A stretch of 64,000 nt of DNA. It comes from Antedon mediterranea (lineage: Eukaryota > Echinodermata > Crinoidea > Comatulida > Antedonidae). The stretch is taken from the NCBI RefSeq assembly GCF_964355755.1, contig NC_092674.1, positions 9,367,001 to 9,431,000 on the forward strand. Direction: 5' to 3'. Of the stretch, positions 49,145 to 62,100 are shown one piece after another; within the stretch, counting starts at the first letter, position 1, and every line of letters begins with the position of its first letter. The notes under the pieces were generated by a model. The model searched no databases. It was not told where the DNA came from and saw nothing but the letters and a program-made list of their open reading frames with translations. The position numbers were made by a program, and so were the translations under genes.

Positions 49145-50062
49145 ATGGATGGAATTCTAAGAGGATTGATGGTTTCGAACCACAAAGAAGGTTTAAAGAA
49201 AGGACTTTTAACTAAACTTTGCACCAACCCTGGAAAGGTTGGCTCATTAGAAGAACTAATGCGCATCTACAAAACAGCAATGGCTTGGATTGTCTATAGC
49301 GAGTCAGACTTTGAGGAAGAAATGGGAACAATGGTGCTTAAAGCTTGGGGCAAGCAGAATCAGTTAGCATTTAGGGACTTCTTATTTCAATACTGCCACA
49401 CTATTGACTTGGATGACTTTGTAGAGATTGATAAAACTATCAATTTTATTCATATATGTTTACGTACTATGGATGATAAACGACCTTTCCATGGCATTAT
49501 ACAAGAGAATGCCATTGCACTTGCAAGAGATAAAGCACCATTAAGTTCTTTAGCTGCTCTGAGTCGACTCCTTGTCGATATTCCAGAGTGTATTCCAAAA
49601 GCAGACAAGATGAAGGGTTTATGTATAATGTTGATAAAATGTGTTAATAGAGAAAGAATCACTCGATCAGATGTTAAAAAGCAGAAGGACGTTGAAGCAA
49701 TCAGTGCACTTCTACATTACATTTGGCATAATAACATCACCATAACGGTCATCCCGTCTCTGATGGAAGCATTTAAAACGATCTCTTCTGTAGATCGCAA
49801 TGTTCCTACTCCTTCAATTGCCATCGGTGCTCTTGTACAAAGAGTACCAGTAGCAATCATCAAAAAGATTACGAAGGATGCCGCCTTCGATCAGTCCATA
49901 CCGGATGTGAATATGACGGCGGCATTGGCTCGTATGATTGATTGGCTAGAATGGCCTGGTGTAAAGAACATTCATTTGTGGATCGTTGCATTCCTGAAGA
50001 ACTTAGCGGCAGCAAAGAAGTACTCCATTTTGATTAAAGTATCCTGTGAATCCATCGTACAG
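49145..50062 (+). CDS. USP38: USP38, coding exon 1
   Basis: 306 codons to donor CAG/GTTTGT, phase 0. All helical N-terminal region. The acceptor at 49120 lies 24 bases before the ATG, so this exon has a short 5' UTR portion. The continuing open frame past 50062 to 50305 is intron read-through. Confidence 0.92.
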
Positions 50063-53000
50063 GTTTGTAACTCACTCATTATAGAGCTTTTGATTTTTGA
50101 TGACCTAGGAACTGGTTATTTCATGTTAATACATTGTGCCATGTTAGGAGATAATCATGTGCCTCCTCAACAGTTTGTAGGTCGTCGAAAGCTACTGATT
50201 TCCTTGCACATATATGCACTCTCATGTAACTTGGGCCTAAATCAACTTAGCATGGCTACCACTTTCTCTATTTCTGTAGGTATTCAAAATGCTGAGATAT
50301 ACTGATGTACGTGAAAGTTCATTGGCTGTTTTGAGACACATGTTACTAAGCTTTCAACACCAACCGACAGCTTTTCATAAAGTAAGTGAACAATTAAGAT
50401 TCATGCCAACTTCTAAACTGAAGTAAGATGAGACCATTTATTCCAAACCAGTGTACAGTCTGTGAACCAATTGGTGTCAGCACAAATTTTGGGTCCTAGC
50501 TATCTCTGACTCGGCTGATCTCATATCCTGAGACTGTAGTCTGGATTTTTAAAGGCAGAAAAATCGTCACAAGAACCATGTCATTTATCTCTCTTAGATT
50601 GTAGATCTTGTGCCAGATTTGGTAAAATCATGGAGAGATTTGGGATTAGATGAGAATCATGAGCATCTAAAGAAGCTGGCTGAGTTGATCTACTGTCAGA
50701 TGTATCAGCATGCTGGCTATCCTGAGCTTTATCAGCCACTTCTAGATGTCTTTCAGGTATATTGTTTGAAGGATACTATAGTATAACAAAACTTTTGGAG
50801 AAATTCATTCATATTTTAACAAACTAAATCCAACTCAAATATCTGAATTTTCTAGATCTATCAACATCCAGGTTAAGAAAAATTCAGTTACAGTAGGCAC
50901 CTTCTGGACCCAGCATAGTATCTCCTAAATAGGGATCACCTGTAAATAGGGGTTGCCTGTAGTGATATCGCATACCATAGATATGAAAAAATACAACACA
51001 AGATCAAAAAGTGATAAAATACAGTCAATGTTATATATCAACATGTTTTGTTTTGACAGTGGTCAGATTTATCTTCTCAACTTTGTCAATGATTTTGCTT
51101 AAGTCTGTTTTAAATTAAGTAATTACTTTATAAGTTTCTTGACTTAAAAGCAAAAAGATTGATGAATACCAGCCAAACTATTAAACATTTTTATTTAACA
51201 TGTTTTGTTTTGTCAATTTGTAGGACATTCCACAGCCAACAGAGGAATCCATGAAGCAGATGCTCCATAAAAGTGCTTGGACTTGTAAAGACTCATACAG
51301 CGATGGCAGGGAGACATCTGCAGCCAAGTCTGAAACTGGAAAAACAGGTTTAGTTAATCTAGGAAACACATGTTACCTCAACAGCATTGTGCAAGCTCTG
51401 TACATGACCAATGGGTAAGTGTAATAGCTGAGTTGTTAAGGCAGGGGCGACGTTTACCATACCCAAAGAGCCAACAATATCGGCATGTGCTTGAAAACGA
51501 CTTGTTCCTAGTTCGGGTGCTGGAATAATGTCTGTAAAAGTCTTTATTCCATTTAATTTGTCTCACTGTTTTTTCAATGTTATTCCTTTATTTCTAGATT
51601 TTCAGATGATATACTTTATAAGGATACAGTGACATCTCAGAAAATACGCACTGAGATACGAAAGTTATTTGCATTCATGAAACATTCTAATGTGAGTTGT
51701 ATTAACTTTATTTAATATTAAAAGGAAAAAAAATACCATATTCAGACTTAGGTGTTTTAAATGTCATAATGTTGCTGATGATTTTGCTTCCAGATACAGT
51801 ACAGTATCACTTCTAGTAAGACCAAAGAAATTGTCCACTTTTAATAATAGGGGTGTTCCCGATTACAAGTTGGTTAAGTTAAAAACATGTATTGCTCCTC
51901 ATTCGTTTTACCGGAAAGGATCCCCTTAATAGAGGTTTCCCCTGTATAGAAGTGCCCCAAAGGAAGGGTTCTCATTCATCTTTTATTTCGGAAAAAAAAA
52001 AATTCTCCATAGCTCAGTAACAAATTAGTGTACATTATTATAAATATAACAAATATATATAGATATATAAAAAAAAAAACCTACGCCCATAGTCACGTGG
52101 TTAGAACAATAGCTTCATCCATCTACCATGTAGATTGGATGAAGGAAAAGCAAATTCATAAATTTCATAAAGGTCTATTGTATTCAGTATCATTTTATCT
52201 CAGGTTGGCCAGAATTCAGTTCAATGTTATATGTTTATTATTCTATTATTTATTTTTCTAGAGGGCAGCATTTGAACCAAAGAAGTTTGTTGAGGTTGCT
52301 AGGCCCCCATGGTTTACATTAAGAGCTCAACAAGACTGCTCTGAATTCCTTAAGTATCTGCTAGATCGTCTTGATGAAGAAGATAAAACATTGCATAAGC
52401 TTCCACAATGTACCAAGGCTGCCACCACTGAAATGAACTTAAGAAAAAACTCCTCAAATAGTGGAAGTAAAACAAAAACGAACGATAAACAATCTGTTGG
52501 TAAACAAAAGAAAAGAACTGTTACTGAAAAGTACTTCAGTGGCGAGTCCTTGACAAGGATACGTTGTTTAAATTGTAATCATGAATCTATGAGGACAGAG
52601 ATATTTTATGATCTACCATTAGCGTTTCCAGATTCAGGAGACAGCAAAAGCATGCTTGGTGGTGATCCTAACTCGGCTCGCAATCCAAGCAACCATAATC
52701 CGGAAAGAGACAGCCCCGAAGGTGGGCCATCATCGAGTTCGGATGCAGTTCCAAAGCTTATCGGTCCAGTGAATTGGCGACATGATAGGTTTACTCAGAG
52801 TGCAATACCTGAGAGTAGAGTGGAAGGTGAAACACGAACAGGGCCAACACCTTGGCACGATTCGGATGACAGTAACAAAGAGGTTCACATTGAAGAAATG
52901 CTTGAACACTATATATCACCAGAACTGATGGAAGGAGATAACAAATATAACTGTGAAAACTGCCTTAAGTTACAAGATGCAGAAAAAACTCTTGAAATAA

Positions 53001-54007
53001 CACAATCACCTCAAGTTTTAATTCTAACGCTTATGCGATTTGCTTACGATGTTAAAACTTGTGTTCGAAGAAAGATATTAACCGATGTAAAGTACCCGCA
53101 GGTTTTGGAATTACCGTTGACTCACACAAAAGACGGAAAGAAAAGACCTGCAGAGACGGATCTTGCTGAAAGTGCAGATGCTCCTGATAATAAACGCAGC
53201 CGACATAATGGCAAGTATAGAAGAACAGATCCATCAAGGACATCGCAAAAATACACTTTATCTGCTGTTGTCTTTCATTCTGGGTCATCATCAGAAAGTG
53301 GTCATTATTTTTGTTACGCAAGAAATTTGAACGGTCAAAAAGAAGGTTCCTGGCATAGCTTTAATGACTGTCGTGTGACACGTTCGAGTTATGAAAGTTT
53401 TAGTAAAGTCATGAAACATTTTAACCGTGATTCTGCATATGTTTTGTTTTATAAGCGTTCAGATGATAGCGTAGATGGTGATAGTGAGGCTGCGGCTCTT
53501 GTGCGTGCGTTACCTAGCCATTTGAAGGAGTTGGTTGAAGCAGACAACATGAAGTTTTTAAAGGTACTGAAATTATTTTTTTTCTCTATTGAATGTTGAA
53601 TGTTAATCATCTGAAAATACAAGCAAATTACAATATGATATAAATAATAACAATGTAATTATAATATGATAACAAAAAAAACTACTATTGAACGATCATG
53701 CAATACGTACTATTGCTGCCATGTGACAGGAACTTGTTTAGTTGTGTTATAATGACAATTATTTGAGTTGAAAATAAGTAAACAATTGTAGATCATAGGT
53801 CATCAAATATATATCAATCGTTTCTTTTTTTTTTAACAGGAGCAAGAAGCAGCTGCAAAAAGAAATCAGAAGCGGGTGAGCTATAGTACAGAGAATATTA
53901 GTTACCACCGACCAGAAGATTCAGATGACAGAGATGGTCCTTCTCAGGGTTTCGGAGGTGGAGGAGGAGGGGGTTTCAACACTCATGTCAATAGATTTGT
54001 TTGCTAA
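49145..54007 (+). CDS. USP38: Ubiquitin carboxyl-terminal hydrolase 38-like (7 coding exons, 977 aa)
   Basis: A cysteine protease that removes ubiquitin from proteins. Vertebrate USP38 acts in nuclear and cytoplasmic signalling and DNA-damage responses. Coding exons are 49145-50062, 50280-50381, 50598-50756, 51224-51414, 51598-51691, 52262-53563 and 53840-54007, all GT-AG with one continuous frame. Residues 1-393 form the helical N-terminal region typical of USP35/USP38 (starts MDGILRGL; MIDWLEWPG and LLSFQHQP match USP38 as I recall it). The catalytic domain has the Cys box GLVNLGNTCYLNS (Cys about 443), QQDCSEF, the CxxC pairs at about 590/593 and 719/722 (zinc-finger-like), the His box SSSESGHYF (His about 836) and FND (856/857). 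The C-terminus GGGGGGGFNT is a USP38 hallmark. Length is close to the human protein (about 1040). All catalytic residues are present, so activity is expected. USP35 is the alternative, but the Gly-rich end favours USP38. Confidence 0.93.
50280..50381 (+). CDS. USP38: USP38, coding exon 2
   Basis: 34 codons, phase 0 at both ends. VFKMLRYTDVRESSLAVLRH aligns with the LAVLSHMLLSFQH segment of vertebrate USP38. Confidence 0.92.
50598..50756 (+). CDS. USP38: USP38, coding exon 3
   Basis: 53 codons, phase 0 at both ends, acceptor ATCTCTCTTAG, donor CAG/GTATAT. Encodes the last N-terminal helices, with HAGYPELYQPLLDVF matching YSGFPDLYEPILEAI in the human protein. Confidence 0.92.
51224..51414 (+). 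CDS. USP38: USP38, coding exon 4 (catalytic Cys box)
   Basis: Carries SETGKTGLVNLGNTCYLNSI, with the nucleophile Cys at about residue 443. Ends in phase 2 (GG/GTAAGT). Confidence 0.94.
51598..51691 (+). CDS. USP38: USP38, coding exon 5
   Basis: Completes the split Gly codon, then 31 codons ending in MKHSN before GTGAGT. Part of the catalytic-domain thumb. Confidence 0.9.
52262..53563 (+). CDS. USP38: USP38, coding exon 6 (most of the catalytic domain)
   Basis: 434 codons, phase 0 at both ends. Contains RPPWFTLRAQQDCSEFLKYL, the two CxxC pairs, a Ser/Pro-rich insertion between them (about residues 613-680), the ILTLMRFAYD and RRKIL motifs, the His box and FND. The downstream frame 53564-53599 is intron. 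Confidence 0.94.
53840..54007 (+). CDS. USP38: USP38, terminal coding exon 7
   Basis: Acceptor TTTTTTTTAACAG, 55 codons and TAA. Starts EQEAAAKRNQ, matching LQEQELNAR of the human protein, and ends with the Gly-rich GGGGGGGFNT and RFVC. Confidence 0.93.
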   Translation, partial: EQEAAAKRNQKRVSYSTENISYHRPEDSDDRDGPSQGFGGGGGGGFNTHVNRFVC

Positions 54008-54930
54008 CTTTGGTACAAACTTGTACTATTTGTCTAAAGTTAATTTTTATAGTGAAAAAAGTGTGGTGTTGTCCCTTCTTTAAAACCTACATCTATATCC
54101 CCTTCTGCCTTTACCCACTCCACACCCACTCATTGTAACCATATAGATATATACATGTAGTAAAAGCTGAGCCTTTAATTCATTCACTCATTTCAAAATC
54201 GATATTAAACACTTATTCATTTCTATGTTGTAGTGATGTCAATAATATCTCAGTGTTATATATATTTAGATACTAACAGAGTAATTGTCATTCATATCAT
54301 TATTGTATGATCTTTTTAATCTGCAGAACAAAGAAATTATTTTCACCTATATTTTTAGAGAAGACTCCCTATGTCTGTTTTTATTTGATACCAAAATTAT
54401 ATAATACAATATTACTGTATTACAGAAACATAAAAGGGAAATCATGACCCATGATATCTATCTTCGATAGGGTTTATTCTCGTAAGCAAGCCACTACCAT
54501 GAAAAACCTGAGAAAACAGGCATTTCACTGTATGAGACTATACAGAGTAGAGTGCCATATGAATTGTGAATCCAGAAATTTAAAAATGATATTGTACTTA
54601 TTTGTCTCTAAAAGAAATATCCTAAATCTTTTATTTGGTTATAAACCTTTTATTCTTTAAATTAGTAAAAAAAGTGATATTTTATTAAATTTTAGGTGTT
54701 GAATAATACAGGAATGGTAAATATATGTTCAACTAAATGCAGGGTTTATCCACCTTTTGAAAATGTAAACTGAAATGGGATGTTAAGAGAAAATGGTTTT
54801 GATATAGATTTAATATTTTTAAAATGTACTTTAATTTAAATATAATACTGTTAATTTTTTGTATTGTTAATGTGTACCACCATATTGATTCGATGTATTG
54901 TAAATACCTCCGCACTAAACCTCAAATAAA
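54008..54930 (+). other. Probable USP38 3' UTR
   Basis: Non-coding, AT-rich. An AATAAA at 54925-54930 is followed by a GT-rich stretch (GTATCGGTTGTAAAGTG), a reasonable cleavage context. Open frames here (54451-54660, 54733-54915 minus) have no support. Confidence 0.6.
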
Positions 54931-57900
54931 AGTATCGGTTGTAAAGTGAATTTATGATGAGTTTTACATAGAAATGTGGATGGATTTTGGTTGATGGTTT
55001 ATCAGTAATTCCTTATGTGCATCTTTCGTTCTTTTGTCTTTCTGCGAATTTGAGATGTATGTGCTTTAAGGCATATCATTTCAAGATTTCAAAAACCTGT
55101 GGAGGCGGCTTCAATCGAGGATGTGAGCCCTCTATTGAATATACTACAGCAGTGTAACGTCTATACTATTATACCATTTTGTACTTGGGAACTATAGATC
55201 ATTAATTCTAGTATATTCAATGCTGACTGATTTGACATAGTGGCCCCATCTTGAGGGTAGCATTTATGCTAGGCATAATTTTGAAAAATCTAGCATAATC
55301 TGGCATAATTCCGGGAAAACCAATTATGAAGCAGTTAATTAAGCATTTTTTCTGCAAAAAAGTTCACATGAAAACATGAGATGATGCTATTTCCATATCT
55401 TGACCGAGATGAGTTCAAACCTGCTCTCCTTTCTTACAATTCCATTTGTTGCATATAATATTTATACGGCAATTCCATATATAGCAATTATTCTATGGAT
55501 TCTATGTAAATTGCAATATACTGTATTGAATCAACCATTCCAACATCCTAGATCTGTAAACCCTACTGGTATTATTTGGAGGTAAAAAACTACAACCAGT
55601 TTGGCCTATGGTTTTACACTTCTCATTCGAACTGCTTTGGTAAGTTCTTCACAACTGTAACCGTTAATCAGAATTAAATATGAAAAACAAATAGTACTTT
55701 TAACTGTGAACTTGCTAAAATCATGTGATTTAAATTTATTTCAGGACATGTGTTTGAAATTGTGTAAATAGGCCATTTAATTCTTTAGAAGTCGGCTATC
55801 CTGGCTCGTAATTGATTATTTTTCAATGTTCTGAATGCAGAAAAATAGTGAAAGTCTCGCCAGGAGAGTGGGAAACAAATGCCTTCAATAAGATGTCTTG
55901 AAAAATATATTCAGCGTACATTGTGTTCGAATTAAAACTTCCCTGGAAATTATATATTCATGAAATTCAAATAAAGGCATTAATGCTGACCTGGATATAG
56001 AGGCACCTCTTGCAACCTAATTAAATGACCTGGGAGTCCTACAACAGAACAATGCAGTAAGTACAAGACTATACAGTTGATAAGGTATAAGTGTAATTAT
56101 AAAATGATATTCGTAAACACTATATACAGTATATTAACATAGTTTTGTTCTTTAGTAGATGTTTAGATGCTAAGGTTGTGCAGATGCTACACAGAGAGTT
56201 CATATGGGGTGAGTTGAGTGTGTTTTTGTCTCGCTTACCCCTTTCACATTGCATAGCTCTGCAGTTTGCACCCACAATGAAGCTAATTCTGAGTTCAGGG
56301 GTACACCAGGGACACATAGTGAAATGTACAACTCTAAATGGTGGAGTTGGTTTAGGGGTCAGAAGGTTACCCTCACCCGAATATTTATTTAATTGTATTT
56401 ATCATCCATAGTGACAGACAGCCTTTTTTATTTCAAAACTATGGTGTTGCAGGATTGTTATGAAGGGGATCTCTCCAGAGTTTCGTGGGTGTTTCTTCAT
56501 AGTTTATTCACGGTGTAAAGTGAGAGAGGTATACAATTACACGATTCACACACAACAAAAATGTGGAAAAATGTGACAAAAAAAGTTAACATGGTCCTTG
56601 GATATCTTCTGAGATGCTTTAATCTTAATGCTAAGATACAATACAATGCATTCACATGCTAGGCTAATGTAATTCTTTTGTTGTATTGTGTAAACCTTTA
56701 TTTATAAAAAACCAAACTAATATATTAAGGTTGATATTATGATTCCTTTGTTGTGTTGTTTAAAAACCTTGTGATAGGCATCTGCTATAATTATAAATAA
56801 ATTGTACAATATGGTATTAAAGAAATAATATTTGGTAGGTATACAGTGGATAATGTTTGCTATAGCATGAAAATAAAAGTTTAATAAACACACCAGAAAT
56901 GTAAAAATGTAAAATTCATTTACCTAATTTAGTAATCTGATAAATTGTTTTCTATTTATGTACAGGATTTTACTGTGTAATGTAATTAGAACTATTCCCC
57001 CACCCACACCCCCCCCCCCCCACTGATAAGAAAATGCTTATTTTCAACAAAATCATGTAGTAAAAAAATGTATAAAAGTATGAAACATAGAAGAAATTTT
57101 CGATTGATAATCATTAGAATGTAATGTATGATCAATAGGCATTTTTGCTCGCACCTGGCCTTTAAATTCTGCTTTATGGTATCCTTATACCGTACCTGAA
57201 ATTTGCCTTCCTATGTTTATAAAGGAATGAAATAATTCCTAAATCCAAGTCTCCCCTCCCCCACCCTCAATTGGCCCCAAAAAACAAATTACCGCTTAAT
57301 AATTTCTAAACGTAACCTAGTGTTTTTGTTTTTTGATACGCTAATTACTTTTAATTTAGAAATGTTAAACAAGTACAATGCCCTTATAAGTACATTCAAT
57401 AATCATGCTTTTTACTTCAGTTTTAAACGTATTAATAGTGATTAGATAGTAAAAGCATAACTCCCAAGAGTAAACAGCGGAAATGTATAGTTAAGAGAAT
57501 TAATGCAAGAGTGTGTATTGATTCCGCGCACTCTGTGTTCAATACAATTGAATAATAAGATTATAGATGTTAAAGTCTATGAGTAGCAATATCTAAATTC
57601 AACGAAACAAATATGCCGTGACAGCTAGGGGGTATAGGCAGATCAAATGTTTTGTTTCTGCAACTTTGTTGGACTAGCTGAGTGTAATGCAGTTATTATA
57701 ATAAGCTCCTGCTCCAGGTGTCTCAACAAATCCATAAAGTGATTGTAAATATTATTGTGAAATATACTATTCTCTATATAAACAAACAACACAATATTAC
57801 ATTAGGATTGTAGTATATTAAAATATGCATTGTAACAAATAAAAACATTTTTTGTTACGGGTGTTGGAGTGCAGGGTGTGGGTGTCTTTTTACTTTTTAA

Positions 57901-58687
57901 GCAGCAATTTCCTATGATTTGGGTTAGCCATGTTCTTTCAGAATCATTATACCCTGTGATAGAGAGGGGTTTTTTTCTAATCACTGCCTGGTGTTTTCTC
58001 CACCACCCCCTTCCCTCGATAAAATTTCAACCTAAATATTTATATATAGTATGTAACTTAACAGTACTGTAATTGTTCGTAATATGGATAAAAAAATGTC
58101 AAAAACCTAAAATTATAATATCAGACCAACCTTTCTTGTTTGATATATCACATTATATTACATAACTTAACATTTACGAACTATTATTAAAAGTAGTGAG
58201 AGTGGCAGTACCATTTGAATATTGGATATTAAGTGATCAATTCGGTTAATGCAAATTAAAAGCTTTGATAACGGATGGAATTTTGGAAAGTGCATGAAAT
58301 GAAATAGGTCTCGGTTGGGCTATTATATAACTAACCACCCTTAATCTTCCCACTTATGGATTTCCTATTTCTAATGGTTGAGAATTCCTTTGCTATGTTA
58401 CTAAACCTGTAATGCACTTAAATGAATAGTTTGTGGATATCAATTTAACATTGTGCTTTTATCTTTTATACCGAGCAAAATGCACTGTTAAGATATTCAC
58501 GTATATGTATTAAGTAAAGGAAGGATTTTTTAAACTAGTGTCAAAGATACTGTTGATATCAAAAAGTATAGTTTAATAATAATTTCATTTTAACTGTCAA
58601 TATGGCTAATAAACACTAGTAATTAGTTTGGTTTGCGTTTCACCATGTGATTCCAAAAGTAAACAAATCCAACGGGACCTACTGTAG
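54931..58687. other. Intergenic DNA without a recognisable gene
   Basis: AT-rich sequence with mononucleotide runs (for example a C-run at 57001-57021). No frame has conserved motifs or splice-consistent partners. A repeated GCATAAT word occurs near 55260-55320. Confidence 0.6.
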
Positions 58688-59132
58688 CTTGAAGACCCAT
58701 TCCTACAATTTGTGACAATTTGTATCTAAATAATGCATATATATTACTTTAAAAACATTAAACCAGGTCATTCCTTGTCTTTAATGTACGTTTTATGGTA
58801 AATTAAGATAAAAAGAGATAAACAATGCACTACTTAAGTAGCTCGCTGTGAATGTCCTCTCGTTGGCCGTCTTTAGGCCTAGCCTTTTGGCCTCATGCTC
58901 GACTGAAAAGTGGGTGAATTACAAAAGAAAAACAAAAATATCAATCCGCATGCAATGCATGTTGGGATTTATAACGGGCCGCTAAAATAATTAGAATCGC
59001 CTTCTTTTTCACATTTTTAACCATTTAAAGATGAAAAAAGTTATCTCAATAGGACCATAATATTTATTTTTACATTAATGTAGTTTGTGACCTTAAATTA
59101 GATCTAAAAAACATAGGGAATGGGTCTTTAAG
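58688..59132. mobile_element. TTAA-type MITE, copy B (internally deleted)
   Basis: Starts TTGAAGACCCATTCC and ends TAGGGAATGGGTCTTTAA. It matches the nested element at 29463-30096 over long stretches (AATGTACGTTTTATGGTAAA, ATCAATCCGC-GCAATGCAT, TTTTTCACATTTTTAACC) but lacks about 190 bases after the GGCCTAGCC segment. The left edge has TTGA instead of TTAA. Confidence 0.85.
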
Positions 59133-62100
59133 TTTAGTACTTCATTTTACAAATTTCCTATTTCAAAATCCCGGATCTGTCCCTGTTACAGACATGTAAG
59201 TTTAAACATTGAAATATATTACATCTATACAATAGAGATATTATAGTATTACTATTAACTCAGTTCAACAATATACGCAAAATGTAGAACTATCCAACCG
59301 AAGTAGAAAATTAAAACAAACAAAAGAATCTGAAAATGTATATGGTAAAGTAGGTCTAAATCATCAAATTGTTATTTATATCGGGCTTCATAAAATTAAG
59401 AATGAATTGAAAGCAAATCGGAATTGGCAGATATTAAGCTATACTTTCTTTAAAAGCTTAAGTAGTGAAAACATAGCCACGGATGCCTATTGGGCAAAAG
59501 GCTATGTGACATAGTAACTTGTCCACTATAATATATATTGAGTCAAAGAGGTTTATATTGTAATTACTGGAGAATAGTGAAATCATCTGCTAAAACCAAA
59601 GATAGTATAAACATAAGATAAGATTAGAAATTTAAGTTGAACATTTCCCATAATACTGATTTGAGAGTAAACAATTCTATTAGAATATATTTGTGTTCCT
59701 ATATCATGGAGATATATACGGTAGGCCTGTTTCTATTTAGAGAAAAATACCACTTTAACCGCTCTTTTCAAGAAAATGTTTTCTAGCAGAAATGGGTCCA
59801 TGCGAAAAAAATCTGCAAAAACTGGTTTATGGGGAAGAATTTTTAACTGCAACGCAATTGTGGTCTTAATTTTACCTAAATTCATACAGTCTCTGAATGT
59901 CGCGAATATTGGACTTCTATCTGTGGCTAATAATATTGAAAGTACAAAACTAACCATGAATCTGTGGATAAATAATGATACTATTACAAAACTTCATGGT
60001 CACCAAAAAAGATTGGTGGTAGTTTAAGTAAAAAATAGGTTGCCTACTATAAACTGCATGTTTAAACTAGATATTTTTGTTACTTTGTATCTAAACTTGT
60101 ATTGTACAATAGCAGACTGACCAGGAACATTTTAACATTCAATCGATGAAAGAAACTCTGAACAAAGGCACTTTGTATCCATCATACGAGGGGATCAAAA
60201 GCTTGTTTCTCAATAAATAGCAATATACAGTAATTGATACGAGATAAGAAAGCTTTACAATTACATTACACACGTATTAAGATATTAGGAAAAAGTAAAA
60301 GCAGGTGTATATTGACCAGCAAGTGTTCAGACTCAAAAGTGATATTTTCTATGTGTTATAGGCCTACAATGATACAAATGAGGGTGGATCCAAGCGTATA
60401 ACCCCTTTTTAAAACCAGAGCATCAGAAATGATGAAAAGTATGTAACAAAACTCATGATGAAGAGGGAGTGCTAGAGTCACTACCTTTCCCCTAATATTG
60501 ACAGTTCAAAAGATTGAAGCAATAATGGAATAAGTAGGTAGGTCTACACTAACTTGAACCCCTGAGCACTCCATTTAAGAAATCCAGCCCGTAAATACTG
60601 TCACAAGTGCCGGCCCCACATTTATTATTGTTATAACTGAATAAATGTGTATGAATGCATGAACTGTCAGATATGTAAAAAATGATCTTTATGATATGAC
60701 AGTATCAACTTTCAAATCACAAATTTCAAAACTTTAATTTTAATTCAAAACTAAATCTAATTAATGCTCAATGATTAAAACTTCTTTTATCTTGTTTCAA
60801 AATCTCAATTATTTATGTTTTAACCTTTAAATGTGCTTACTTTAATTGTTTTAATTTGATTTTGATAATTTTAGGTTTAATTTTATATTTTCTTTTGTCC
60901 ATTTATATACTGTATTTTGTTTACATTTATGTAGTTAAGAACTGAACCACTTTGGAAATCAGTACATTGTATTGAAAGTGTATTTCAGAATAAAGAAAGA
61001 TTAAATAAATGGTGCCTTGTTGGAGTGTACAAAGTAAATGGTGATTTTTATAATTCATAGCTAATATTATTTACATGTATGAACTCGACTTTCAAATAAA
61101 AGGTAGATGGATCGATGCTTTAAAATGCAGTAATAATGTATGGTAGGATAAATGAATGAGGAGGAAGCCTTGAATCATCTTCTATTTACTGTAATTTGTA
61201 ACATTGAAATGGAGAATCAATGTAAAATTTTAAAATCTGTTATTGATTTTTCTCTTAAAAACAATGACTGATTGTCATACAATTATTTCTCATACTACAT
61301 ATATTTTTTATGGTTACTGTAGATTTAATTACAGTCAATCGTTACTTGTTTTAATTAGTACACAAGTACTGCAAAAGCTCATTACAATATAGATGTATAT
61401 CCTAAAGTCTAATTTATTTGGCTTACAGAGTGAAGTGTTTAATGTACGAGCACAATACGACAGTGATCACACGACAAACTGTGAGTACGCTACTACGCTA
61501 AAATCAGTGATTCAAGTTCATTGAACTTGGCTTAAGTAGCCAATAGTAGTAGCCAGTAGTATTATTTTTTATAATACACAAACTCTCATGATCATTACAT
61601 CTATGAATAACTAACATGAGTCAACATATGTTAAATATGATTTTTTTTAAATGGAATGAAGATTATATTATGAGGCATGGCAACTTTAGATTGATTTTTG
61701 AAGTATCCTTTCATTTTTTTATTATGTTCAATTATGGGTCATGTCAAAATTGTTATAATTACTGCAGTAACTACATTTTGTTTACTCTTTTGGGTAATCA
61801 TACACACTGTTTACTGCAGTTACCAACTTCTACATTGAAACAAACTCAAATCATATATTATTGTAGTAAAAAGAAGTAGTTACTGCAGTAGCTGCAGAAG
61901 AATAAAAATATAGAAATTGATATAGTGACGTATGTATGGGTTAAGGGTTTCCTCCCAAAGGTAATTGTAACCTGCCTTATGATTACTTAATTAATGCAGA
62001 AGTGTGTGTATGTGTATGTGTGTATAGAATTTAAATAAGATTATGTATACACAACACGAACTTCATTGCATTAATAGTGCTGTTAGATCTTATTCCATTA

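Noticed and set aside
59733-60027. Overlapping antisense frames of 74 and 83 codons
   Set aside because: Considered as a transposase fragment because the minus reading has a protein-like composition, but no diagnostic motif was found.
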